Origin: Bacillota bacterium
GTDB lineage: Bacteria; Bacillota; Dethiobacteria; DTU022; PWGO01
Reading direction: 5' to 3'
Length of the DNA stretch: 64,000 nt
Assembly: GCA_012518215.1 (NCBI GenBank)
Contig: JAAYSV010000006.1
Coordinates: 1-64,000, forward strand
Below the pieces are notes generated by a model. It made no database searches, had not been told where the DNA came from, and saw only the letters and a program-made list of their open reading frames with translations. Both the position numbers and the translations under genes were made by a program. Position 1 is the first letter of the stretch; each line of letters begins with the position of its first letter. This document shows positions 35,304-44,634 of the stretch, in pieces.

Positions 35304-36272
35304 ATGGTCCACGATGGTGGAAATTATTTGGATAATGACAGGAGCCCAACAGACGATCAGTCCGATGACAACGGTGGAATGTCTTACAGGCGTGGGAATA
35401 TCATTACAACTGTCTTGCTGATAATATTGATTGTCGGCGCATTGATTGTAAACCTGGTTTTTTTCCAGCGTAGCCATGTCGCCGTGATGGTAAACGGAGA
35501 AAAAATTACCAAGGACGAACTCCTTGAAAATATGATTGAAGGCGGCGGTGAAACTATCGTCGAAAGCCTGATCAATGAAAAGTTGATTTTTCAGGAAGCC
35601 AGGAAGCTGAAAATTACCGTTGATGAAGGGGAAATCGAGAAAAAAATTGATGAGATAGTTTCACAATTTGGTTCCGAGGAAGAATTTTACCAATTGTTGG
35701 AGGAATACGGAGACACCATTGAAAATTTACAAAACAGATTCAGATCGCAGATCTTGCTTGAAAAAATAATTTTGGCGGATGAAGACATATCCGATCAGGA
35801 TCTGGAAAAATATTTTCAAGAAAACCGTTCCATGTTCGATGTCCTGTCCGAGGTTCAGGCCCGGCATATTCTGGTTGAAACAAAGAGTGAAGCGGAAGAT
35901 GTGATTGCCCGTCTGGCGCAAGGGGAAGCTTTTGCGGATCTTGCCCGCGAGCTTTCCCTGGACATGTTTACCCGGGAAGATGGAGGGAAACTTGAACCAT
36001 TGTTCAAACCGGTCAACGAGGAAGCGGAAGATACTCTGGTGGAGGCTGCCTTTGCATTGGAAAAAGGTGAATACAGCGCACCGGTTGAAACGGGAGAAGG
36101 GTTCCATGTCATTGAAGTTCTTGATAAAAAAGAAGGACGTGCTGTTAAATTCAGCGAGGTAAGGGATGATGTGCGTGAGGAATACCAGAACAGTATAATC
36201 GATTCCAAAGCGCAACAATTGATCGAACGGCTACGTGAGGAAGCCAAAATAAAGATCATGTACGAAAAATGA
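35304..36272 (+). CDS. PrsA-like peptidyl-prolyl cis-trans isomerase
   Basis: A 322-residue extracytoplasmic foldase. An unusually long cytoplasmic lead of about 35 acidic residues precedes one membrane helix (about 33-52, IITTVLLIILIVGALIVNLV). The external part has an N-terminal SurA-like helical chaperone region (GEKITKDELLENMIEGGG) and a parvulin domain with VQARHILVETKSEAEDVIAR, EDGGKLEPLF and AFALEKGEYSAPVETGEGFH. There is no lipobox Cys, so it is anchored by its helix rather than by lipid as in B. subtilis PrsA. AAGGAGG precedes the ATG, a promoter is just upstream and a terminator follows, so it is a single-gene unit. Exported proteins are the expected clients. Confidence 0.92.
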   Translation: MVHDGGNYLDNDRSPTDDQSDDNGGMSYRRGNIITTVLLIILIVGALIVNLVFFQRSHVAVMVNGEKITKDELLENMIEGGGETIVESLINEKLIFQEARKLKITVDEGEIEKKIDEIVSQFGSEEEFYQLLEEYGDTIENLQNRFRSQILLEKIILADEDISDQDLEKYFQENRSMFDVLSEVQARHILVETKSEAEDVIARLAQGEAFADLARELSLDMFTREDGGKLEPLFKPVNEEAEDTLVEAAFALEKGEYSAPVETGEGFHVIEVLDKKEGRAVKFSEVRDDVREEYQNSIIDSKAQQLIERLREEAKIKIMYEK

Positions 36273-36285
36273 TTCGTGTAGGGAG

Positions 36286-36313
36286 AAACCCGGCAGCAAT
36301 GCCGGGTTTTTTT
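36286..36313 (+). terminator. Intrinsic terminator after the foldase gene
   Basis: The stem AAACCCGGC/GCCGGGTTT with a six-base loop is followed by a continuous run of T residues, 14 bases after the stop codon. Confidence 0.92.
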
Positions 36314-36565
36314 GTCGTTTCTTGCTGTTCCGAACATCCCGGGCATGACAAAAAGATGAAATACGGGAACGGATACAATTATAATATCGATAAGAGGAAC
36401 AGGAAGATCGTTCAAAACGTAGAACCAAGTATCACATGGACAAAATATTGGTAAACCATATGGAAAGGAAGGTGACCCCCCAGACACCCCGGATATCGGG
36501 GATCTATTTTTTGTAGGTACGCAGGGAAAACGGCATTATATCGATATTAACAAGGAGGTCAGAAA

Positions 36566-37414
36566 ATGCCTATCGATCTTTCAGTTGTTGGCAAGGAATT
36601 GCAACCCTTGGAATATACATATACATCCAAAGACACGATTCTGTATGCACTGGGTGTCGGTGCCGGAGAAGAACCGGATGAGCTGAAATTCGTATATGAA
36701 AATGAATTGCTGGCTCTGCCCACCTTCGGGGTAATTCCGCCTTTTCCGGCATTGTTGGGTCTGGCTGCCGTGGATGGCGTGGATATCAATCTGGCGATGT
36801 TGCTCCACGGAGAACAGTATCTGGAAGTTCTGAAACACCCGATACCGGTTGAAGGGAGGCTTACCTCGAAGCCCAAAATTTCAGCTGTTTTTGACAAGGG
36901 GAAAAGTGCGCTGGTTGAACTTGATGCCGTAACCGTGAATGAGAAGAATGAAGACATTTTCTTTAACAGGTTTGGTGTGGTTATTCGTGGGGAAGGAGGG
37001 TTTGGCGGTGAAAGGGGCCCCGATGCAGGAAACGAACCTCCAGCCCGTGAGCCGGATAGGGTGGTGAAAATGAAAACTTTACCCCAACAAGCTTTGATAT
37101 ACAGATTGTCGGGTGATTACAACCCCTTGCATGCGGATCCTGCTTTTGCAGCCATGGCCATGTTCGATCGGCCGATCTTGCACGGACTGTGTTCATTTGG
37201 TTTTGCAGGGAGGGCGGTGCTGCGGGAATATGCCGATAATGATCCGACGATGTTCAAATCCATAAAGGTTCGTTTCTCCAGGCCTGTTTACCCCGGTGAT
37301 ACGATTGTAACCGAAATGTGGAAGGAATCGGAAGAGAAAATAGTTTTTCGCTGCAAGACCGGGGAAAGGGAGGAGTATGTTCTTACCAATGGCGCGGTGA
37401 CGCTAAACATTTGA
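36566..37414 (+). CDS. MaoC-like (R)-specific enoyl-CoA hydratase, double hotdog
   Basis: A 282-residue hydratase-2 type enzyme with two hotdog domains, as in the hydratase part of peroxisomal multifunctional enzyme 2. The N-terminal domain (about 1-130) lacks the catalytic residues; the C-terminal one carries the signature YRLSGDYNPLHADPAFAAMA, with the catalytic Asp and His, followed by RPILHGLCSFGFAGRAV. It hydrates trans-2-enoyl-CoA to (R)-3-hydroxyacyl-CoA or the reverse. The ATG has AAGGAGG. It stands alone between two terminators or promoters. Because Hbd makes or uses the (S)-isomer, this hydratase probably serves another path, such as polyester or lipid metabolism or branched substrates, which is an inference. 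Confidence 0.9.
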   Translation: MPIDLSVVGKELQPLEYTYTSKDTILYALGVGAGEEPDELKFVYENELLALPTFGVIPPFPALLGLAAVDGVDINLAMLLHGEQYLEVLKHPIPVEGRLTSKPKISAVFDKGKSALVELDAVTVNEKNEDIFFNRFGVVIRGEGGFGGERGPDAGNEPPAREPDRVVKMKTLPQQALIYRLSGDYNPLHADPAFAAMAMFDRPILHGLCSFGFAGRAVLREYADNDPTMFKSIKVRFSRPVYPGDTIVTEMWKESEEKIVFRCKTGEREEYVLTNGAVTLNI

Positions 37415-37494
37415 AATGCCATGGAATGTTCCCGGCCGATTGTTGCAGTGCCATTTTTATAAAAAGTTTCTGACCGGTAGTCGGATCAAAATAA

Positions 37495-37523
37495 TTGTAA
37501 CAGGCAAAGTTATGTAGTATTAT
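37495..37523 (+). promoter_or_regulatory. Sigma-A type promoter for the FapA-like gene
   Basis: TTGTAA (37495-37500), a 17-base spacer and TATTAT (37518-37523) lie about 65 bases before the start at 37589. Confidence 0.65.
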
Positions 37524-37588
37524 TGTTAGTAGTATCTGAATGTTTTATGAATATCTTGTGCACTATCATTCGGGATGGAGAGAGTGTC

Positions 37589-39412
37589 ATGGTTGAAAAT
37601 GGCAAGAACCTGGACCAGGGCAATGAGGATGTAAACACCGACGGTTTGGCCGAGATCAGCGATGGTGAAATCCGGGTTACCAATCCCCGTGGGCAGGGAA
37701 AAGCGGTACTTTTGATTCCTGCAGAGGGTGCTGAAGTCATGGTCAACGGGGAGGCAGTGAAAGAGAAGCAGTATGTGTACACCGAAGACAAGATCAAAGT
37801 CAATCTGGTAGAAGAAATTATTCCCCCCAAAATAGAAATAACCATTTCCCGGGATGGCATGACTGCCGAGGCAAAGGTAACTCCGGAGATGAAGATCACT
37901 CATGAGTTGCTGGATCAACCATCCTTGAATATCTTGAAGGTCTCCACGGCCAGAATTGAAACTGTCACCAGGGGCATCACGCGTGAAGAGATCATGGAAG
38001 CATTGGAAGAAGAGCAGGTGGTCTTTGGCATTGACGCGGATATTGTCCTGGAACTTTCCGAAGCATGGGAAACCATTACCAGGACAGTAGCCATAGGAGA
38101 CCCGATGGAAGCAGGCAAAGACGGATATGTTGAATATCTGGTCAAAACTGAAAAAGAACTCGTTTCCTACAAGGAAAATGAGGCCAGGGTCGATTATCGT
38201 GAGCGCTACAATATTCCCCAGGTCAATGAAGGAGATGTCCTGGCGACCATCCATCCCCCCGAAGAGGGAATACCCGGCCGCAAGGTCACCGGTGAGGAGA
38301 TTCCGCCCCCTCCGGTCAAGGAAGCGGTGGTGAACTGCAAGGAGGGGGCTGCCCTGAGTGCGGATCGTGCCCAGGTGATTGCGACCGGCAAGGGACGCCC
38401 CATAGTCAAGAAGGGCCGCGAAGATCTGATCTATATTGAAAAGTTCTATGTCCACTACAATGATGTCAACATGGAAAGCGGAAATGTCAAATTCCAGGGG
38501 CATTTGAAAGTGGAGGGATCGGTGGACGAAGGTATGACCGTTTTTGCGGACGGGGATGTCGTGATCACCAGGAATACCGCCGGAGCGAGGATAATTGGTG
38601 GGGGCAATGTAAATATTTTCGGAAACTGTATCAATTGCCAGGTTCGCGCCGGAGGGCTGCAACTGCTCTGTCAGGAATTGGCCGAAATACTGGAATTCAC
38701 GAGGGTCTCCCTGGAAATTGCCGTGGAAAACCTCGATCAGGTTACCGCTGCCCTGAAACAAAGGGGAGACTTTCCCCAGGAAAAGTTCCCGTACGTATTG
38801 AACACTTTGCTGAAATCGAAGTTCCCGGAAGTGAACGAGTTCATGGAAAGGATCAGAAAACTGCTTGTGGAAAAAAAGGAATTTCTTCCTCCTTCGAACG
38901 CCATGGAACGGATTGAAGAACTTCTGTCTTTTTTCCTTGATGATGGATGGGAACAGGCCAAAAATGAAAAATATCTGAAGAAGATGTACCGCCTGGTCGA
39001 CGAAACCCTGATAATTATTTTGGCCATTGCCGAGGCTGAATCGGACATAAATGTTCAATATGTTCAGAACAGCAAACTGGAATGCACGGGTAGCATTGCA
39101 GTGGAGGGTGCCGGGGCTTACAATTCCTCCTTTCTCTGCGGCGGTGGGGTAGTCATCAAGAGGGTATTCAGGGGAGGAAATATAGAGGCTGGCGGTGATG
39201 TTGTCATCGGGGAACTTGGTAGCCCGGGAACTTCCGTATCACATGGCCTGGTGCATGTACCCGAGAATAACAGCATCAAACTGGGGAAGGTGCACGAAGG
39301 ATCCAGGATAAGGATCGGCGAGCGTATCTATCGTCTCGATTCCACGTATTCGAATATAAAAGTGTACCTTGACATTCCCGAAGACAAGGTCAGGGTTACT
39401 TACTGGAGATGA
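37589..39412 (+). CDS. FapA (DUF342) family protein
   Basis: A 607-residue polymer-like protein of the FapA/DUF342 family. The N-terminal half holds the conserved GMTAEAKVTPEMKITHELLD and the DGYVEYLVKTEKE and GVEGIPGRKVTGEEIPPPP-like segment seen here as EEGIPGRKVTGEEIPPPP. The C-terminal half is a beta-helix of short strands (GNVKFQGHLKVEGSVDEGM, ADGDVVITRNTAGARIIGGG and GGNIEAGGDVVIGELG) interrupted by a helical insert of about 120 residues (about 375-495) with basic-acidic coiled coil. Some family members assist flagellar assembly or polar organisation. ATG 37589 has GGAGAGAG upstream; an earlier ATG at 37547 or the TTG-like upstream frame lacks it. No flagellar genes are in the window. 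Confidence 0.88.
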   Translation: MVENGKNLDQGNEDVNTDGLAEISDGEIRVTNPRGQGKAVLLIPAEGAEVMVNGEAVKEKQYVYTEDKIKVNLVEEIIPPKIEITISRDGMTAEAKVTPEMKITHELLDQPSLNILKVSTARIETVTRGITREEIMEALEEEQVVFGIDADIVLELSEAWETITRTVAIGDPMEAGKDGYVEYLVKTEKELVSYKENEARVDYRERYNIPQVNEGDVLATIHPPEEGIPGRKVTGEEIPPPPVKEAVVNCKEGAALSADRAQVIATGKGRPIVKKGREDLIYIEKFYVHYNDVNMESGNVKFQGHLKVEGSVDEGMTVFADGDVVITRNTAGARIIGGGNVNIFGNCINCQVRAGGLQLLCQELAEILEFTRVSLEIAVENLDQVTAALKQRGDFPQEKFPYVLNTLLKSKFPEVNEFMERIRKLLVEKKEFLPPSNAMERIEELLSFFLDDGWEQAKNEKYLKKMYRLVDETLIIILAIAEAESDINVQYVQNSKLECTGSIAVEGAGAYNSSFLCGGGVVIKRVFRGGNIEAGGDVVIGELGSPGTSVSHGLVHVPENNSIKLGKVHEGSRIRIGERIYRLDSTYSNIKVYLDIPEDKVRVTYWR

Positions 39413-39437
39413 CAGAAGTCAGGAAAGCAGCAGCCAT

Positions 39438-40208
39438 TCATTCCGGTTGGCTCTTGTCGCGTGATAAAAGATGAACCAGTAGAAAACCGGCTAGCAGAGG
39501 AATCAGCAGATGAAGATCATATTTTTCGGGAAAAAGGGCCTTTGTGGATCCGAGTAGCAATCCGGCAAGAAACAAAGAAACCGGTGCTTTGAATTTTTTG
39601 TACAACATGCTGATGATTCTTGCAAATACGACCAATCCCGCTGCCAGCCCCAGGGCGAAAACAACCAGCTTTGGCCAGATTTCCAGGTTGACAAGTGCTT
39701 GCAACAGTTCGTCGTACAGATTGAGCAAGATAAGAAGTGAACTGCCGGAAACACCGGGAAGTAGCATGGTGGCAGCAGTTACAATTCCGCATCCGAACAG
39801 AAAATATAAATTGTGGTCGGCCGTCTCCTGCATCTGAACCAATGGTTCCCCAACAATCATCCAGGCGAGAGCAAAACCAACAAAGGCGAACAGAAGATGG
39901 AAGACATTCAGCCGATTTCCTTTGAGGGGGTTCAACACCAATATGATCGAGGCCAGAAGCATCCCCATCAGAAAGGTCACGATCTGGTTCGGGTAAGAGT
40001 TGAGAAGCCTGGTAACCGTCAGGGCGCAGGCAAAGACACCGATAACGATGCCAACGGCAACCAGGAAATATTTTTTTATGTTGAACTTCGATATATCCTC
40101 GAGGAAACGATGATAAAAACCAAGAATTATCAAAGCTGTCCCCCCGCTCATCCCCGGCAAAACCAGGGACACTCCAATAAAAATACCCTGCAGCAATTCT
40201 AACAGCAA
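39438..40208 (-). CDS. DUF368 (PopT-like) polyprenyl-phosphate transporter family protein
   Basis: A 256-residue membrane protein with about eight helices. The family signature SLVLPGMSGGTALIILGFYH opens it and a second copy, ATMLLPGVSGSSLLILLNLY, lies in the middle, so the protein is an internal repeat with two re-entrant Gly-rich loops. DUF368 proteins are reported to return undecaprenyl phosphate across the membrane for cell wall recycling. The start is TTG with AGGGG at nine bases. It converges with the FapA gene, leaving 25 bases and no visible terminator. A PAP2 phosphatase, another possible undecaprenyl-cycle enzyme, lies at the end of the window but is not linked. Confidence 0.88.
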   Translation of the reverse strand: MLLELLQGIFIGVSLVLPGMSGGTALIILGFYHRFLEDISKFNIKKYFLVAVGIVIGVFACALTVTRLLNSYPNQIVTFLMGMLLASIILVLNPLKGNRLNVFHLLFAFVGFALAWMIVGEPLVQMQETADHNLYFLFGCGIVTAATMLLPGVSGSSLLILLNLYDELLQALVNLEIWPKLVVFALGLAAGLVVFARIISMLYKKFKAPVSLFLAGLLLGSTKALFPEKYDLHLLIPLLAGFLLVHLLSRDKSQPE

Positions 40209-40373
40209 TTATGCATCCCCTTTCTTGACCGCTCCAATAATCATTTAATTCGTTAAGCAAAAGTGATTCCCTTTTGTTTCGGGCCATCATTCTGAAAATC
40301 GCATATTATAGTATTAATTGTTTCTATCAATAGTGACAAAAATAATGCAAGGGAAGGGGGCTCTGGCAGAATC

Positions 40374-41513
40374 ATGAAAGTGAACGACAGGGATGCCAAA
40401 GGGCATGTGAAAAAATATTTTCCCGGTTCAAACTCTGCTTACGGGTTCTATTCGTTCTACGACCAGATCATTGCAGATGATGCTACGAGGAAATACATAA
40501 TAAAGGGGGGCCCCGGTGTAGGAAAATCCACCTTCATGCGTTCCATAGCCGAGAAATTTTTGGGAATGGGTTATGATCTGGAGTTCCATTGCTGTTCATC
40601 AGACAACGATTCACTCGACGGCATCGTTATACCCCTGTTGGGTATTGCATGCATTGACGGTACGGCACCACACACAGTGGACCCCCGGAATCCAGGGGTG
40701 GTTGATGAGATAATCCATCTGGGGGATTTCTGGGATGAAAAAGGGATCTTGCGTCATCGCGAAGCTATCCTGGAAACGAATCGGGAAAAATCAAGGTTGT
40801 TCAGGCGTGCATACAATTATCTTGCGGCAGCAAAATTGTTTCTGGATGAGGTAGAAGGGTATTATATTGAAAATGATGCCCTGGACAAAGTTGGTTTGGA
40901 CAAACTCGCTTTGCAGATGAACAGGGAAATATTTCAGGACCGGGTCAACGAACACGTGGGAGATAAGCCAATACGCCGGGAGAGGCATATGTTTGCCACG
41001 GCGATAACCCCGGCCGGGCCGATCAGTTACCTCGAATCATTGCTTTCCGGTATTGAAAAAAAGTATATTATCGACGGAGACGATGGGACCGGCAAGAACG
41101 ATCTGATATCCAGAGTTATGGATGCTGCAAAAATGCGCGGTTTTTTCGTGGAAATATATCACTGCGCCCTGGATCCCCACAAGATTGACCATGTAATTAT
41201 CCCCGAACTCGGAGTTGCAGTTTTGAACAGCGTTACCCCGCACATCCTGCAACCGGGCCCGGAAGATACTGTGATTGAAACCGGTCAATATACCCGTGAT
41301 CCGGGGGGGGAACGAGTGCAGGAAAGGGAGACGGCACGGGAATTGTATCATCGTTCGATGGACACTGCTGTTTCCTTTTTTCATAGAGCAAAGGCAGCCC
41401 ATGATGAACTGGAATCATATTATATCCCCAACATGAACTTCGGGGACATTGACCGCCTCCGACATCAAATAATCAAAAAGATCAGCTCGTATGCCCACGG
41501 CGGTGAACAGTGA
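40374..41513 (+). CDS. Two-lobed P-loop NTPase of unknown function
   Basis: A 379-residue protein built from two related P-loop halves. The first has a complete Walker A, IKGGPGVGKSTF at residues 45-53, followed by a Cys-Cys segment (FHCCSSDNDSLDGIVIPLLG). The second half repeats the plan: KKYIIDGDDGTGKNDLISRV near residue 236, IYHCALDPHKIDHVIIPELG and AVLNSVTPHIL. In the second loop the Ser/Thr after Lys is replaced by Asn, so ATP-driven chemistry there is doubtful. It resembles an uncharacterised Firmicutes NTPase family; I cannot give a function. It has a Met start 23 bases after a GGGGG stretch and no clear partner genes, with the 57-residue Cys protein 250 bases downstream. Confidence 0.82.
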   Translation: MKVNDRDAKGHVKKYFPGSNSAYGFYSFYDQIIADDATRKYIIKGGPGVGKSTFMRSIAEKFLGMGYDLEFHCCSSDNDSLDGIVIPLLGIACIDGTAPHTVDPRNPGVVDEIIHLGDFWDEKGILRHREAILETNREKSRLFRRAYNYLAAAKLFLDEVEGYYIENDALDKVGLDKLALQMNREIFQDRVNEHVGDKPIRRERHMFATAITPAGPISYLESLLSGIEKKYIIDGDDGTGKNDLISRVMDAAKMRGFFVEIYHCALDPHKIDHVIIPELGVAVLNSVTPHILQPGPEDTVIETGQYTRDPGGERVQERETARELYHRSMDTAVSFFHRAKAAHDELESYYIPNMNFGDIDRLRHQIIKKISSYAHGGEQ

Positions 41514-41766
41514 TCCTGTTTTGAATCTTCGAATCTATCCGCATCGATTCAGCGTAAAAATGGCAGTTGCCATACCCTGTCTGTTGATGTATCTGGAGGC
41601 AAAAAAAACAAGAGATATGTTCCTGTCTTTCCGCCCCGAAGACAGTTTCTTGAAATACATTTGAATTCATCCAGACGCTATTGCAGCAGCCCTTCCTGGA
41701 GGGGTTGAGTATTTGATTCATCTTGATTACAATGGGATTGATCATCATAGCAGGGAGGGAAAACAA

Positions 41767-41940
41767 ATGGATTTTGAAATGGTTAAAGAAAAAGTCAAGG
41801 AAAATTCGGCGGATGGAACCATTTCCTGTGCCACTTCTTTTCGGTTGGCAGAGGAACTTGGATGCGATCTCATGGAGATTGGCAAAGCAGCCGACGCACT
41901 CAAAATCAAGATCATGCATTGCCAACTGGGCTGTTTTTGA
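41767..41940 (+). CDS. Small Cys-containing HTH-like protein
   Basis: A 57-residue protein, too short to place with certainty but with good support: GGGAGGGAAAACAA precedes the ATG, and the sequence is not a shadow of another gene. The middle part (ISCATSFRLAEELGCDLMEI) looks like a helix-turn-helix or ModE-like DNA-binding fragment, and the C-terminus ends in HCQLGCF, with two Cys separated by three residues; two more Cys lie in the middle. Such a set could bind a metal or an Fe-S cluster. Small proteins with a CQLGCF-like end are familiar to me from anaerobe genomes without an assigned function. Starts further upstream would add a segment without similarity to this pattern. Confidence 0.7.
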   Translation: MDFEMVKEKVKENSADGTISCATSFRLAEELGCDLMEIGKAADALKIKIMHCQLGCF

Positions 41941-42104
41941 TGAAAGTACAAGCTTTGCTGTATATTTTTTCTCCGGTTTGTTAATTATAATTTTTGTTTG
42001 TATTGTATTTTGAGTAAAAAGACAAAACAAACAGGGAAAAACCGATAATGGCCACTACAAAGGGACAAGGGCAGATATCGGGAATAATCAGCTCGTATTG
42101 TGGG

Positions 42105-42133
42105 TTGAATACTTTTTCGGTATTTAATAAAAT
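42105..42133 (+). promoter_or_regulatory. Sigma-A type promoter for groES-groEL
   Basis: TTGAAT (42105-42110), a 17-base spacer and TAAAAT (42128-42133) lie just before the CIRCE element, where transcript start is expected near 42140. Confidence 0.8.
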
Positions 42134-42147
42134 AAATGTCGAAATGA

Positions 42148-42174
42148 TTAGCACTCTACCCGGTTGAGTGCTGC
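42148..42174 (+). promoter_or_regulatory. CIRCE operator (HrcA binding site)
   Basis: TTAGCACTC, nine bases, then GAGTGCTGC. The left arm is the full consensus and the right arm matches seven of nine, differing only at the last two positions from GAGTGCTAA. HrcA binding here represses the chaperonin operon until heat shock. Confidence 0.93.
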
Positions 42175-42208
42175 TAATCGAAAAACATATCAAAGAGGAG
42201 GTTATATA

Positions 42209-42496
42209 ATGAACCTGAAACCCCTGGGAGATCGTCTGGTAGTCAAAGTGTTGGAAGCGGAAGAAAAAACAGCAAGTGGGATTGTATTGCCCGACAAAGC
42301 CAAGGAAAAGCCCCAGGAAGGGGAAGTAATGGCCGTTGGTTCAGGAAAGATCCTGGAAAATGGCACAAGGGTTGACATGGAGGTAAAGGTGGGAGATCGG
42401 GTGCTGTATTCAAAATATGCCGGCACGGAGATCAAGATCAAGGGTGAGGAATACCTCATTCTTCGCCAGGATGATGTGTTGGCGCTGGTTAACTAG
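42209..42496 (+). CDS. groES: Co-chaperonin GroES
   Basis: GroES caps the GroEL barrel during folding. The 95 residues have the usual start [20 protein letters not shown], the mobile loop with [15 protein letters not shown] and the end [22 protein letters not shown] is seven bases before the ATG at 42209. In-frame codons further upstream run into the CIRCE element and are not used. The gene is the first of the chaperonin operon, 58 bases before groEL, and is regulated by HrcA through CIRCE. Nothing unusual. Confidence 0.98.
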   Translation: MNLKPLGDRLVVKVLEAEEKTASGIVLPDKAKEKPQEGEVMAVGSGKILENGTRVDMEVKVGDRVLYSKYAGTEIKIKGEEYLILRQDDVLALVN

Positions 42497-42551
42497 CATT
42501 GCAGAAAAAATAGAAAAGATGTTATTCAAATAACAAGTAATGGGAGGTTAA

Positions 42552-44210
<1,659 letters not shown>

Positions 44211-44231
44211 GATACAGAAACGATGACGAAG

Positions 44232-44264
44232 AAAGAACCCGGTTATTTTCCGGGTTCTTTTTTT
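44232..44264 (+). terminator. Intrinsic terminator of groES-groEL
   Basis: A perfect 11-bp stem AAAGAACCCGG/CCGGGTTCTTT with a seven-base loop ends in a run of T residues, 22 bases after the groEL stop. Confidence 0.92.
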
Positions 44265-44634
44265 AATCGACGTCGTTTTGAAGACATAACAGCAACCTGA
44301 AAGAGTGTCTGTACAGCAAGAAAGCAAAATTGTTTTCCGGAAGACCCTCGCCATCGATTGGAATAGCCTGTCCTCCATTTCATTGTCTTTATTGTAATGA
44401 GGTAACCTTTTGCGGGAATCTGATTTTGACGGAATAAAGTGAAATTTGGATGACATTGTAATATAATAGGTGGTGTTTTGGGGGATAGACGTTGCCTGAT
44501 TGATACGGAAGCAGGAAAAAGACCCATTTTGGATAACCTGCAGTACCGGGAGATCTTGCGGGTCGGGCCATACGGACTGTCCATGGTTTGGAGGCCGTAG
44601 AAGTTTTGATGTCGGTTCGGCCACGGGGGGTATT
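44265..44634 (+). other. Promoter and long leader region of guaA
   Basis: TATAAT at 44462-44467 is the likely -10 box, but no good -35 box lies 16-18 bases upstream. The leader of about 165 bases between it and the guaA start contains complementary segments such as GACCC (about 44520) and GGGTC (about 44559). I compared it by eye with guanine, PRPP, ZTP and THF riboswitch patterns and found no convincing match. The reading frame of guaA stays open back to 44500, but without a ribosome site. Confidence 0.4.

Noticed and set aside
37526-39058. 510-codon open frame opposite the FapA gene
   Set aside because: It is a shadow of the long FapA reading frame, with low-complexity Phe-rich sequence.
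44265-44634. Purine-related riboswitch upstream of guaA
   Set aside because: I compared the leader by eye with guanine, ZTP, THF and PRPP types; the required conserved cores are not there.
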